Numbered from the stretch's first letter, positions 37,601 to 46,110 are shown. The stretch is 64,000 nucleotides of DNA from Verrucomicrobiales bacterium (GCA_012960505.1 DUBC01000007.1:295199-359198), one strand, 5' to 3'. The notes: generated from the sequence alone by a model not told the origin. Numbers and translations: made by a program.

Positions 37601-39154
37601 AAGGGCCCATGAGATTGCGTTATCAATCATCTTAATAAAGCTAAGATTGGAAAAATCATCTTTATGACCAAGCGAAGTATAAAAGCTCTTACCTCCGAAT
37701 TTATTTCTGTATGACCACGCGACTGGCTGATTGCCTTTTATCCCTACTGCTCGACCATTCATAAGAACGTGAGTATTTTTCTGTAATGGTAAAACTTTAT
37801 ACAGAGAACCACCTGTAGAAAATTCATCCATAGTGACACCTTTCATAATTGGATGAGCAGCATCGACAGCCTTTGCAAAGGTCTCCTTACCACTGCCGTA
37901 ATGATCATTATAGTTCCCACCAAAAACCTCTAGATCAAACATCTCCCACACTTCATGACCCTGTGGAGGCTTTTGGTTACGCAAAGAAAAAGCGTGGCTC
38001 GAAGTTCGAATGCCAATGACAGGATTGGCTGCCATAATGTAGTCTTTTACGGCCTTCAGCTGATCACTTGGCAGCGCTCGCCTGCGCACACTAACAAATA
38101 AAAGATCAGCGTCATTAAGAGCAGCATTCAAATCCCCAAAATCATTTTGTCCATCCTTCGCAAACCGAAATTCGAGTCTGTATTTTGAGGTAAGATTCTT
38201 TTCCGCATAAGCAGGCAAAGTAACCTTAGTAAAATATTCCTTCTCCCCGATTAAAAATAATATTTTCGGCCTATTATCAGATTTAAATTTCGTGAAACTT
38301 TTGCCCACAATGTCCTCACTTGAAATTGTAGGGCAAACGTACTTTTCAATGTGCCTGACAATAAGATCCGTGCCCGCAAAATGGCTCACAAACGGCGACA
38401 TCTTCGGGTTGTACATCGTATCAGTTAGATCTCTTACCAATACGACATTCTTACCATTCTTTGCCAACTGCCTAAGACCGAAAGGACGACCCAATACACA
38501 CATATTTGTGTGAACACCCAAAACCATTACATTTTTAATTTTCTTGCTCTCTAGAATATTCCAATTCTCCACTCCACTATCAGTGATGTAGTCCCGATCA
38601 TTATCAATTTTTATTAAATCGATTTGCCGCTTCCAAGGAGAACGAGGATTTCGCCCCATAGATTGTAATTTCTGCGACCACTTCTTATGCTCATCAGGTT
38701 CATCGTCTTCACCCCCATCACTATGATCGATAGGATAACCCGCATTCTCTTCTTCTTCGCTTATCCAGTGCATCCAAGCACTGATGCCATCCGGTAAATT
38801 ATTTGACGCTGGCGCATTCGTTGCTCTTATTCTGGCAGGATTAGCTTTATAAAAATCTACGCAGGACGACGGCGAATGAATTATCGTCCCCCCGGCCGCT
38901 CTAACTTCATAAATTAATTTATCAATTCTTGGAGCTATTTCATTTGCTCGTTTTACCGCATTATAACAATGATGCGAATCCCACATGTCACATATTATCA
39001 CTGCCGTGTCTGAGGGAACCCACCTTTCAATCCTTTCCCTAATCTCAACGCCACCACTTTCACTTGTGATACGATCCCTCAATTTAACATTGAAGGGCTC
39101 AATTGCGTTAAGTGTACAAATGGAAGAAATAAACAATGTCAAAAACCAGTGCAT
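34625..39154 (-). CDS. Giant PVC fusion: cysteine hydrolase, ThuA, dehydrogenase-like propeller, HEAT, cytochrome c
   Basis: This 1509-residue secreted protein (signal at about 1-17) joins five parts. Residues about 45-255 are an isochorismatase-type cysteine hydrolase with Asp56 in ICDMWDSH and Cys219 in VHTNMCVLG. Residues about 300-540 are a ThuA-like domain (KILFLIGE, DLLFVSVRRRALP, SLGHKDDF). Residues about 565-930 are the Pirellula/Verrucomicrobium membrane-bound dehydrogenase propeller (GRLWVVQYIQYPDPAG, DGWLYGAQGSTV, DGSIYVADWYDR). HEAT-type helices follow to about 1370. The C terminus has the PVC haem-binding domain with CIGCHK near residue 1385 and GPDLTSYQRND. PVC propeller and cytochrome genes are common, and ThuA is often alongside; the fused cysteine hydrolase is the unusual part. 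A periplasmic redox or sugar-related role is inferred. It is transcribed on its own behind a terminator. Confidence 0.88.
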   Translation of the reverse strand: MHWFLTLFISSICTLNAIEPFNVKLRDRITSESGGVEIRERIERWVPSDTAVIICDMWDSHHCYNAVKRANEIAPRIDKLIYEVRAAGGTIIHSPSSCVDFYKANPARIRATNAPASNNLPDGISAWMHWISEEEENAGYPIDHSDGGEDDEPDEHKKWSQKLQSMGRNPRSPWKRQIDLIKIDNDRDYITDSGVENWNILESKKIKNVMVLGVHTNMCVLGRPFGLRQLAKNGKNVVLVRDLTDTMYNPKMSPFVSHFAGTDLIVRHIEKYVCPTISSEDIVGKSFTKFKSDNRPKILFLIGEKEYFTKVTLPAYAEKNLTSKYRLEFRFAKDGQNDFGDLNAALNDADLLFVSVRRRALPSDQLKAVKDYIMAANPVIGIRTSSHAFSLRNQKPPQGHEVWEMFDLEVFGGNYNDHYGSGKETFAKAVDAAHPIMKGVTMDEFSTGGSLYKVLPLQKNTHVLMNGRAVGIKGNQPVAWSYRNKFGGKSFYTSLGHKDDFSNLSFIKMIDNAISWALPKDGKIKNKKIKVSGPLPNDKLGYPQRYPIEGAMSPRDSTKLISVPDDLTVDLVLSEPIVKQPLHLSFDSRGRLWVVQYIQYPDPAGLKRVSRDKVWRVAYDKVPPPPPYPSGSPFIGKDKISIHEDTNGDGEFDKHKIFVEGLNMATSIAHAGDGVWVTNPPYLLYYPDKNGDDVPDSDPIVHLKGFGLEDSHSIANSLSIGPDGWLYGAQGSTVSAAITSPLADKPKAPIKSMGQNVWRYHPKEHVYEIFAEGGGNAFGLEIDSRGRVYSGHNGGNTRGFHYILGGYYQKSWGKHGALTNDHAYGYFPAMKNEQVERFTHQFIIYEGNGLPERYHGKLFGVDVLHNNLVLSQVSNDGSTFKTKDVTRVMSSKDPWFRPVMVTDSPDGSIYVADWYDRQVNHYRNHEGQIDHELGRVYRIRTKGRRPFNNKINLTDLSKVDLLEVSRSDSRWLRRSALVELRKSHELTDINELKRKQPSNATELELMLSSNNLMPIKGITDIGLRGYAVRRVAGVTMSEKHRKALIELAMVEESPEVVSQLIAISKRMNSNDGFKIVKTVASRDLFDSDPHIPLLIWWSIESKAESDVDAVKKLFSDDSIWRSKIIRKDVIGRIMRRYASQETIEGYLMCAFFLNNATDQEVKKTLIDGFSEATRGKQIGVMPETLLSEFDAAKNLLPLPLRIRINFTGAVDEAITFLNNKNTSTPSLVEIISTLGFVNNEAAIDAIKSLVFKGAHKDVEIACLAVLSAYCADNEVKKLAFNKVLSREAMIRVAALDLLASELSGALFLVERCKEGDFPLQTANASIHEKLRAHGDPSINNYLSKLLKNNDSKITDAQEREILRISEIVSTGGGNPKTGEKTFTRLCIGCHKMFDKGGEVGPDLTSYQRNDKDALLMSLVVPGAEIREGYENVIINTKSHTVHSGFLVEDTAKYVAIRELSGATRVFERNKIKSLTNTGISLMPQGLLHGIDDATLKDFFAYLRSTTPPF

Positions 39155-39190
39155 TAATAAATCCTATTACTACTCGTTAATACATAAAAC

Positions 39191-39222
39191 AAAAAAAACC
39201 TGACGGCTTGATGACCGTCAGG
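39191..39222 (-). terminator. Rho-independent terminator after DUF5069 gene
   Basis: On the minus strand CCTGACGG and CCGTCAGG form a perfect 8-bp GC-rich stem around an 8-base loop, immediately followed by eight T (the A-run at 39191-39198). It lies about 20 bp after the stop of the DUF5069 gene and separates it from the giant PVC gene that starts at 39154. Confidence 0.93.
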
Positions 39223-39244
39223 CTTTGCACAAATTATTATAAAC

Positions 39245-39682
39245 TTAAGCTATTTCCTGTGCATGGAAATCGCTCCAATCTTCGAGATTGTTAAGGTTAA
39301 TTGCATCAAGAATTGATCCGTTGTCCTCAATGCCTACGCCACCAAGAATACCCTGGCGTGTAGCATCGTCATGATTGTAACCAACAATGCTATCATTAAG
39401 AGTCTTAACAGCATCCTCATCAAGTGAACCGCCTTTTTGATCAAGGATCCACTTCTCTAGTTGAGGATAAGTTGGCTTGCTATCCATAAAACTCACAAAT
39501 GCTTCTTTATCAATTTCGATGCCATCGAGAACCATTTGATCATAACCGGCTCCGATAGCTGGGTAATCATCATGAAGTTTGCTAGCTTTATCTAAAGATA
39601 CTTTTTGCCAAAGCCGAGGCAGGTGAAGAACGCCAATAGGACCGGCAATGCCAGAACTTATTAATGGGATAATTTTACTCAT
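39245..39682 (-). CDS. DUF5069 protein
   Basis: This 145-residue soluble protein matches DUF5069: it opens SSGIAGPIGVLHLPRLWQKV, followed by YPAIGAGYDQMVLDGIEID and PTYPQLEKWI. The family is frequent in Verrucomicrobia and has no established function. No signal peptide is evident, so it is probably cytoplasmic. It is followed directly by a strong terminator and preceded by a LolA-like gene 105 bp upstream, so it may have its own promoter. Confidence 0.85.
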   Translation of the reverse strand: MSKIIPLISSGIAGPIGVLHLPRLWQKVSLDKASKLHDDYPAIGAGYDQMVLDGIEIDKEAFVSFMDSKPTYPQLEKWILDQKGGSLDEDAVKTLNDSIVGYNHDDATRQGILGGVGIEDNGSILDAINLNNLEDWSDFHAQEIA

Positions 39683-39787
39683 ATTTTTTAAATCTTTTAA
39701 GGTTCATTTAAGAGTTATCAGACCTCTTACCAATCTGAAAGCTATTTCTTTTTAAAATTAACCAATAATCGAACTGTAGAATGCGGC

Positions 39788-40513
39788 CTATTGTTCAATT
39801 TCGAGCTTGAGAAAGCTACTAGTAGGCTTGGATTTAGCGTCAGTTGGATAAGTTCGAACATTCATCATTTCTAAGTACCAATCACCCTTGTATTGCTGAA
39901 CACTATCAACCTCAAAGCTCTTCACTAACTGATTCTTGGCATTATAACCGTTCATCCTGACTAATGCCCCACTCCTTTGCGAGATCCATGCGTCAACGAA
40001 AGAATACCCATTGCCAGAATCAGGATTGCTGCATCTTATCTTCCAAGCTTTACCACCCTTTGCCTTTTCTACACCTATGATTTTAGGCGCAGGCCATTCT
40101 ATGAATCTCATAGCAAGATCCTCATAGGTAAGATCAGTACTGCGAATTCTTTCATTAAATTTTGATGGCTTAATTTTTTCAGACACACCCTTTCTTATTC
40201 TTGTTACACTGTACTTGCCCTCAATAATCTCAAACTCAATAATCTCATCAACGTTCTTGGCGCTTTGATTAGATTCAAAGAATTCTAAACGTATCAATTT
40301 AGCACTCAGCGTTATACTAAGAGGTATCAATTTGAACCCGATCCTTCTTGGTCGAATTTCGCCCCTAAATGTTTGTGACTTATCTCCGTATGTATTCCTT
40401 ACAGCCAACAAAATCTGCTCGGCATCAAGTTGAGATTCGTTGACTTGAGAAAAAAGATAAGGTGAACAAACTGCAAATATATTACAGATCAGAATCAGCG
40501 CTAGAATCTTCAT
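39788..40513 (-). CDS. Outer-membrane lipoprotein-sorting-like protein (LolA-like)
   Basis: This 241-residue exported protein has a signal peptide (about 1-22, ending LFSQ). The rest is rich in beta strands, with YEDLAMRFIEWPAPKIIG, WKIRCSNPDSGNGYSFVDAWISQRSGALVRM and the end motif VRTYPTDAKSKPTSSFLKLEI. This matches the LolA_like group (PF17131), usually annotated as outer membrane lipoprotein-sorting protein; the half-barrel fold could carry a lipid or lipoprotein. It is probably not the cell's main LolA. A possible promoter is listed upstream. Confidence 0.72.
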   Translation of the reverse strand: MKILALILICNIFAVCSPYLFSQVNESQLDAEQILLAVRNTYGDKSQTFRGEIRPRRIGFKLIPLSITLSAKLIRLEFFESNQSAKNVDEIIEFEIIEGKYSVTRIRKGVSEKIKPSKFNERIRSTDLTYEDLAMRFIEWPAPKIIGVEKAKGGKAWKIRCSNPDSGNGYSFVDAWISQRSGALVRMNGYNAKNQLVKSFEVDSVQQYKGDWYLEMMNVRTYPTDAKSKPTSSFLKLEIEQ

Positions 40514-40845
40514 AAATTTAACTATTACTTATAAACGTTCTTTTATACATTCATTTGACGTTCAACGTTAAAAATTATTCGATCAACGCTTTTCCATAAA
40601 ATCAAATTGGGAGAATTCTGTGATCAATAAAGGGAAATTAGCAGAATCAGGGAACACAAATCCCAAATTAATAATTAATTAATCCACCCCTTAGATCGCA
40701 TTATCACCCAAGTCAACCTCATAAAGAATGACAAAAGTAAATTTTAATTAGTTTCGATGTGGACCTTATTTTTTCAGCAGTGTACAAAAGGAATAATAAC
40801 TAATTTTTTTTAGCATATCCACATTGCACAAACCCATCTAATTAC
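40514..40845. other. Divergent intergenic region, 332 bp
   Basis: No gene is visible. It lies between the LolA-like gene (minus) and a winged-helix gene (plus). The sequence is AT-rich. The left half has three close copies of ACGTT, overlapping the palindrome AACGTT. The right half has the 7-bp inverted arms ATGTGGA (40757-40763) and TCCACAT (40818-40824), which flank a stretch where the plus-strand promoter should lie. Confidence 0.55.
40542..40571 (-). promoter_or_regulatory. Possible promoter of the LolA-like gene
   Basis: On the minus strand TTAACG (40571-40566) and TATAAA (40547-40542) are spaced by 18 bp, and the start codon follows about 28 bases later. Matches are partial (four and five of six), so this is tentative. 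Confidence 0.35.
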
Positions 40846-41868
40846 ATGAGCCTGCGAGAGCACCTTCGTAACATTTTACCTGAGATACTGCCACCTGCTC
40901 CTAAGAATGCAATTAAGGGCACAGAACTTATCGAACTAGTTAAGTCAAAGCTTGATCAAAAATATAGCGATGCAACTTTGCGTTATCATTTCTCGATAAT
41001 GTCATGTGATCCAAGTTCTCCAATTGCAAAAGTAGAACATGGCCAAGGATACTACCTAAGAACAAACACACTCACTGCAATGAAGAGTGCGCGCCACATG
41101 ATATCACCAAGCCAATCTTCAATAGGCGACACGTTTGGTTACGCTACATCTAATGAGGCGTTACTCCGCGCTAATAAATTTCGCTCCATAGTTTCACAGT
41201 CAACCAAAACAGAAGGCAAAGTTCCATTCACTCTTGAACATACATTTGGTGAGGAAGCAGAGTATGAGGATCTATGGAAGTATCCCGATTTAATATCAGT
41301 ATCTTGGAAAGGAGGAGTCAACACTTCACGTTCAGAATTAGACGAAGACATGTTACATCTCCAACGGAGCTTTGGGTCACAACCATTTACTCTTAGGAGC
41401 TTGAAGATGAAACTAGAAATTCGGACCGATACCTACCGAGAAGATTTCTTCCAGTGTTTAAGCAATTCACGCTGGGCGCACTATGGAGAACTCCTAATTG
41501 CGGCACCCATTGAAGACGCAAATTTAATTAACAATCTACGTTCTTTAGGCAATGAATTTGGAATAGGCATAACAAGCTACGGTCTTTCAAAAGATGTTCT
41601 CGATGATTTACCGGAACCCGACGCAATCCATCACTTCACTGAAAGAGAAATCGAAGGCCTATTCAAACTCATTAATTATCAGCGCATCTCAGAATCAAGA
41701 CCACGCAATGAACTCGCTTGGGATCAAGTCAACGAGTTAAGGAATTCAAATACAGAAATTGATTCAATGTTCAAATGGCTCTCTCAAAGCTTAGAACAAG
41801 GCAAGGTAATGCCATTCGAACGGAAATCAGCTGATACAGCAGTGGTTACTAATTCGACTTTGGATTAA
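40846..41868 (+). CDS. Winged-helix protein, possibly HrgA/restriction-like family
   Basis: This 340-residue soluble protein has an N-terminal winged-helix-like domain (about 1-80: KGTELIELVKSKL, SDATLRYHFSIMSCDPSSPIAKV, GQGYYL). The remaining 220 residues include YPDLISVSWKGG and a beta-alpha segment YGELLIAAPIEDANLINNLRSLG, reminiscent of restriction-endonuclease-like folds. From memory, the N-terminal pattern resembles COG2958 (HrgA-type) proteins, sometimes linked to restriction modification. I see no complete PD-(D/E)xK triad and no methylase nearby, so the nuclease idea is weak. The gene is isolated, starts at a clear ATG and is preceded by an inverted repeat. Confidence 0.6.
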   Translation: MSLREHLRNILPEILPPAPKNAIKGTELIELVKSKLDQKYSDATLRYHFSIMSCDPSSPIAKVEHGQGYYLRTNTLTAMKSARHMISPSQSSIGDTFGYATSNEALLRANKFRSIVSQSTKTEGKVPFTLEHTFGEEAEYEDLWKYPDLISVSWKGGVNTSRSELDEDMLHLQRSFGSQPFTLRSLKMKLEIRTDTYREDFFQCLSNSRWAHYGELLIAAPIEDANLINNLRSLGNEFGIGITSYGLSKDVLDDLPEPDAIHHFTEREIEGLFKLINYQRISESRPRNELAWDQVNELRNSNTEIDSMFKWLSQSLEQGKVMPFERKSADTAVVTNSTLD

Positions 41869-41984
41869 TTTTACTTAATTAAGATTAACTTAAAGAGTTA
41901 CTCGCATTACTAATCCTTTAGTAATATGAATGTTTACTGATGAGATTGACATTTCTCATTATGAAAAGATATTTACGTTTATAA

Positions 41985-42749
41985 ATGCTTCTTGTATCCA
42001 AAAAATATTTAATCAGAACAAGCGCCTGCTTAACTCTAGCATGCTGCCCTCTTCTCACTGTGAGTGATCTCTTAGCTCAAAACGAAACCACTGCCAATAC
42101 CAAGGAAAGCAAAACACCAGGCTTGCCGAGCAAATTTGAGAGCCTCTCAAAAGAAAAAAAGGAAAGCCTCAGAAAAATCTTAATGGAGGCAGCCAGCCTA
42201 CTTAATGGAATCAGGGTTCAGGAATCCCTAGAAAAAATCATAGCAGCAGAAAGCATCGTCTCTGACTTTGGCCCCCTATACAATTTAAAAGGAGCCGCAT
42301 ACTCGAAAATTAGAGACTTCGATAAAGCTCAAGCAGAATTCGAGCGTGCCGTCCTCCTTGACCCAAAGGCGGTAATGACCCAATTCAACCTGACAGAAAT
42401 GCATTTCGTCAAAAAGAATTACCCACTCGCAGACAAAGAGTTTTCCAAGTTCCTATCCCTCAATAAGGATCTTCCAAAAGAAACTAAAGCCTTAGTCAAA
42501 TACAAACTATTAATTTGCAGTTTAAAGCAAGAGAAAGAATCAAACGCTAAAGAAATCCTAAAAGGCTTCGATTACTTAGATGACCACCCTGCCTTTTATT
42601 ACTCCAATGCCGCCATTCATTTTAATAAGGGAGAAATTATAAAAGCAAACTCTTGGCTCATTGCAGCAAGCAAGATTTACAAACCTGCAATAAATCAGGT
42701 CTACAATGATTCATTAATTGAAGCAGGATGGATGGAAAATATTGAATAA
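41985..42749 (+). CDS. Exported TPR protein
   Basis: This 254-residue protein has a signal peptide (about 1-31, ending DLLAQ), a polar linker and then at least three TPR-like helix pairs: GPLYNLKGAAYSKIRDFDKAQAEFERAV, VMTQFNLTEMHFVKKNYPLADKEFSKFL and FYYSNAAIHFNKGEIIKANSWL. It should be a periplasmic protein-protein adaptor. The TTGACA at 41946-41951 lies 34 bp before the ATG, so the transcript would have a very short leader. Its stop codon directly abuts the stop of the convergent rsmA-Nudix gene. Confidence 0.82.
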   Translation: MLLVSKKYLIRTSACLTLACCPLLTVSDLLAQNETTANTKESKTPGLPSKFESLSKEKKESLRKILMEAASLLNGIRVQESLEKIIAAESIVSDFGPLYNLKGAAYSKIRDFDKAQAEFERAVLLDPKAVMTQFNLTEMHFVKKNYPLADKEFSKFLSLNKDLPKETKALVKYKLLICSLKQEKESNAKEILKGFDYLDDHPAFYYSNAAIHFNKGEIIKANSWLIAASKIYKPAINQVYNDSLIEAGWMENIE

Positions 42750-44150
42750 TCAATCAACATAACTATTCAGGCACTTGATAAAACCCGAGGCAAAATCCTC
42801 CGGCCTCTCTCGGACCCATTCCCCAATCATAGCAATAGGGAAAAACCCTCCCCCCGCAATTTCGCTATAAGGTAAGTTGAACGGACCATTATGCTCACAC
42901 CTGTAGAGTCGAACAAATTCCCAGCCTGTATTCTCTGAAGGCTTAATAGAACAAATAAGATTAACTTCTAGAGAAATGCCAAGCTCCTCTGAGAGTTCCC
43001 TAATTGCAGCACAATGGTATTCTTCGCTTACATCTAAATGCCCTGAAGCACTAGAATCCCATAACCCTGGCGAGCTATCCTTTAAGACTGACCTCTTTTG
43101 TAAATACAGATCTCCAACTTTATTAAACACAAATACATGGACTGCGCGATGCAATAACCCTTCAGAATGAACGTGCGATCGCTCCATTTGCTCCACAACT
43201 CGATCATCTTCGTCGACAACATCAAACAACTCGTTGCCCATTTGAGGATTATCTTTTAATGGATTATCATCAATAAACCTAGCCATGTTAATCCATTCAT
43301 TAATACTTAATTCTTCAGCTCTGGCAGTTTCCTGTAAATCCATCGCTTTACATAATTCACTCCAATCAGTATCGCCGAGTGGTAACCTTTTCTTTAATTG
43401 TTTGCGCCTCTCATGGAAACCACACTTAACAATCCTTTTTAATACACGCTGGTTAAATGGAGGATATTTATCAGAATCACATGGAGAGAATCTTAGGACG
43501 GCCGAATCCACTGCAGGCTTTGGAGTGAAGGGCTGAAAAGTTAAATCTTGCAACCTCTCAACATTCCAGTATGCACATGTAATTACAGTTAGGAGACCAT
43601 AACTTTTAGTCCTAGGCACAGCACAGAACCTATTAACAACTTCTTTCTGTAACATAAATACAGCCGAATCTACAGGTGATGGGAATGTTAAGAAATTCCT
43701 AATTATTTCCGTTCCGCAAGAGTAAGGAAGATTCCCAATGACCTTAACAGCATCTTCAGCATAAAATGGTCTAACATCAAAATTAACTGCATCCTGATGG
43801 AACACCTCAACACCATCCACCCCTGAAAGAACGTCTCTCAAATATTCATAAATCCTTCGATCGTATTCAACAAGGACTAACTTTTTAACCTTACCAATAA
43901 GATAGCGAGTTAATGCCCCGAGGCCTGGACCGATCTCCACTATTGTATCATTATCATCTATGTTAAGTGCATCTACAATTGATTCTGAAACGCTGGTATC
44001 AATTAAAAAGTTTTGACCTAGTCCCTTGGATGGTCGAACACCTATTTTATTTAAAATCTTTACGACTTCAGAATCACTATTGAAACCTGAAAGGAATTCC
44101 TGTAAATCATTGTTACTTTGAGTTTTTGGCAAGGGAGACTCCATAATCAT
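42750..44150 (-). CDS. rsmA: RsmA (KsgA) 16S rRNA dimethyltransferase fused to a Nudix hydrolase
   Basis: The N-terminal part methylates two adjacent adenines near the 3' end of 16S rRNA. Numbering from the outermost start at 44153, PSKGLGQNFLID is at 41-52, the SAM loop EIGPGLGAL at 73-81 and the catalytic NLPY at 141-144; this domain ends near 292. A linker leads to a Nudix domain (about 308-467) whose box GHLDVSEEYHCAAIRELSEELGI-type pattern at 371-393 keeps every consensus residue (G, E, RE, EE, G). The Nudix part resembles the YfcD/IPP isomerase-like branch. The outermost start is TTG; ATG at 44150 is used, and ATG at 44144 is also possible. The gene diverges from pgsA, only 9 bp away. 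The fusion is real within one uninterrupted frame. Confidence 0.93.
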   Translation of the reverse strand: MIMESPLPKTQSNNDLQEFLSGFNSDSEVVKILNKIGVRPSKGLGQNFLIDTSVSESIVDALNIDDNDTIVEIGPGLGALTRYLIGKVKKLVLVEYDRRIYEYLRDVLSGVDGVEVFHQDAVNFDVRPFYAEDAVKVIGNLPYSCGTEIIRNFLTFPSPVDSAVFMLQKEVVNRFCAVPRTKSYGLLTVITCAYWNVERLQDLTFQPFTPKPAVDSAVLRFSPCDSDKYPPFNQRVLKRIVKCGFHERRKQLKKRLPLGDTDWSELCKAMDLQETARAEELSINEWINMARFIDDNPLKDNPQMGNELFDVVDEDDRVVEQMERSHVHSEGLLHRAVHVFVFNKVGDLYLQKRSVLKDSSPGLWDSSASGHLDVSEEYHCAAIRELSEELGISLEVNLICSIKPSENTGWEFVRLYRCEHNGPFNLPYSEIAGGGFFPIAMIGEWVRERPEDFASGFIKCLNSYVD

Positions 44151-44159
44151 CAATACTTA

Positions 44160-44738
44160 ATGACAATTCCAACAAGAATAACTCTCGCTCGACTTATAAT
44201 GTCACCCGTCTTTGTTGTATTAGCGATAAAATACAGCTCAACAATTACATTAGGCAAACCCGATGTCTTATTTCTGTATCTTGCAATGATTGTATTCGCA
44301 ATGGCCGTAATTAGCGATGCTCTGGATGGATACTTGGCTAGAAAATTGAATCAGAGGAGTAGAATCGGAAGCTTTCTTGATCCCATTGCCGATAAAACTC
44401 TCCTGTTAAGCGCTACCATTACTCTTACCTTCATCGATTGCGGAAAACTTATACCCATATTCTATACAACTCTCATTTTGAGCCGGGAACTCATACAAAT
44501 ATCAGGCGCCATTGCAATCGGAACTATTCTCGGTGACATCAAAGTCAAGCACCACTGGACAGGAAAATTCAGTACATTTATGCAAGTAATACTAATATAT
44601 TCTGCATTCTTAGTTCCATCAGAATCAATAATGCTTTATCTTTCGATTGTTGGGGGGCTTTTCATTTTTATCTCCGCCGCGCTTTACATTTACGCAGGAT
44701 TGAGTCAATTGCCTAAAGAAGCACATGCAAACCCCTAA
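44160..44738 (+). CDS. pgsA: CDP-diacylglycerol-glycerol-3-phosphate 3-phosphatidyltransferase
   Basis: This 192-residue membrane enzyme makes phosphatidylglycerol phosphate, the first committed step to phosphatidylglycerol and cardiolipin. It starts MTIPTRITLARLIMSP, which is the family N terminus, and carries the CDP-alcohol transferase motif SDALDGYLAR followed by GSFLDPIADK. About five hydrophobic helices are visible. A longer frame from 44118 lies inside the divergent rsmA gene and has no conservation, so ATG at 44160 is used. It overlaps der by 14 bp. Confidence 0.93.
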   Translation: MTIPTRITLARLIMSPVFVVLAIKYSSTITLGKPDVLFLYLAMIVFAMAVISDALDGYLARKLNQRSRIGSFLDPIADKTLLLSATITLTFIDCGKLIPIFYTTLILSRELIQISGAIAIGTILGDIKVKHHWTGKFSTFMQVILIYSAFLVPSESIMLYLSIVGGLFIFISAALYIYAGLSQLPKEAHANP

Positions 44739-46110
44739 TTCATATAGAATCGCCGCTATCGTTGGTCGCCCCAATGTTGGCAAATCTGCAATATTCAATA
44801 GACTTGCAGGTCGCCGCATTTCAATAGTCCATGACGAGCCCGGTGTAACTAGGGACAGAATAACAGCACCATGTAAACTGTCATCTTCTGCCTTTACTAT
44901 AATTGATACAGGAGGAATTGGTTCAAATCCTGATGACTCATTCAGCAATGCAATAACACAAGAAGCTGACATCGCCATTGAATCAGCAGAAGTAATTCTC
45001 TTTGTTGTTGACGGCATTGAAGGTCTTACTCCAGTTGACCAAGAGCTTTCGTCTTACTTAAGAAAAGCCGAAAAAACCGTATTTTTACTTGTAAATAAAA
45101 TCGACGAGAAACAAAAGATTGGCCTCGCTGATGACTTCAGTTCACTCGGATTTGACAAAACATTTTCGATAAGCGCAGCTCACAACAGCGGATTTGCTGA
45201 ACTCGCAGACACAATCAACTCCGCCCTTCCTGAAGATGATAACAATTCAACTTCGAATAATCACAACATCAAGATAGCATTAACAGGAAGACCTAATGTC
45301 GGAAAATCATCATTAATTAACGCTCTATTAAATAATGACAGAACTATCGTCAGTGACATTGCTGGCACAACAAGAGATGCTGTGGATGTTCCTCTAACAC
45401 ATGGCGGCATTGATTACACTCTCATAGACACCGCAGGCCTCCGTTCAAGGAACAAACAAAGCACGTCCATTGAAGTATTTAGCGCAATGAGATCAAATTC
45501 CAGCATAAGGAGGTCAGACATTTGCGCTCTTGTCGTTGATGCCGCACAAGGAGCTACTGCTCAAGATCGCAAAATTGCTAACATTATCAGTGACTCAGGA
45601 AAACCTTGTCTCGTTATAGCCAATAAATTTGATCTCTATCATCCAGATGCAGCAAAATCCGATAGACTTGCATCAATACAAGATGATATAGCGGAACAGC
45701 TATTTTTTATCCCATATGCCCCTGTAATTGCGGCCTCAGCAAAAACAGGCGAATCTATAACGAGGTTCTATTTTGCAATTGAACAAATAAGAAAAGCTTC
45801 TTGGGAAGGGCTAAACACTGGAGCCCTTAACCGCTTATTACAGGATGCTCTGGCCGCTCATCCTCCGCCTGCCGGAAAGGGAGGCAAGCGATTTAAGCTG
45901 CTGTACGCCACGATGGCTAGAGAGAGAGACCGGGAAAAAGCAATCAACGGGGCAAATTTTATTATGTTCTGCAATAAAAAGTCTCTTCTCCCTGGATCCT
46001 ATGAAAGATATCTAGAAAATAAAATTAGAGAGAACTGTGCTTACACCGGAATCCCAATAAGTTTCACATTCAGAGAAAGAGAAACCAGAAAACAGAGACG
46101 TAAAAATTGA
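44725..46110 (+). CDS. der: Ribosome-associated GTPase Der (EngA)
   Basis: This 461-residue protein has two GTPase domains in tandem, needed for 50S subunit assembly. The first P-loop is GRPNVGKSAIFNRLAG, with DTGG and NKID; the second is GRPNVGKSSLINALL, with DTAGLR and NKFD. A C-terminal KH-like domain (about 360-461) follows, ending FRERETRKQRRKN. The start overlaps the pgsA stop by 14 bp, so the two are coupled. It is convergent with the ASH/FN3 gene, 5 bp away. Confidence 0.97.
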   Translation: MQTPNSYRIAAIVGRPNVGKSAIFNRLAGRRISIVHDEPGVTRDRITAPCKLSSSAFTIIDTGGIGSNPDDSFSNAITQEADIAIESAEVILFVVDGIEGLTPVDQELSSYLRKAEKTVFLLVNKIDEKQKIGLADDFSSLGFDKTFSISAAHNSGFAELADTINSALPEDDNNSTSNNHNIKIALTGRPNVGKSSLINALLNNDRTIVSDIAGTTRDAVDVPLTHGGIDYTLIDTAGLRSRNKQSTSIEVFSAMRSNSSIRRSDICALVVDAAQGATAQDRKIANIISDSGKPCLVIANKFDLYHPDAAKSDRLASIQDDIAEQLFFIPYAPVIAASAKTGESITRFYFAIEQIRKASWEGLNTGALNRLLQDALAAHPPPAGKGGKRFKLLYATMARERDREKAINGANFIMFCNKKSLLPGSYERYLENKIRENCAYTGIPISFTFRERETRKQRRKN

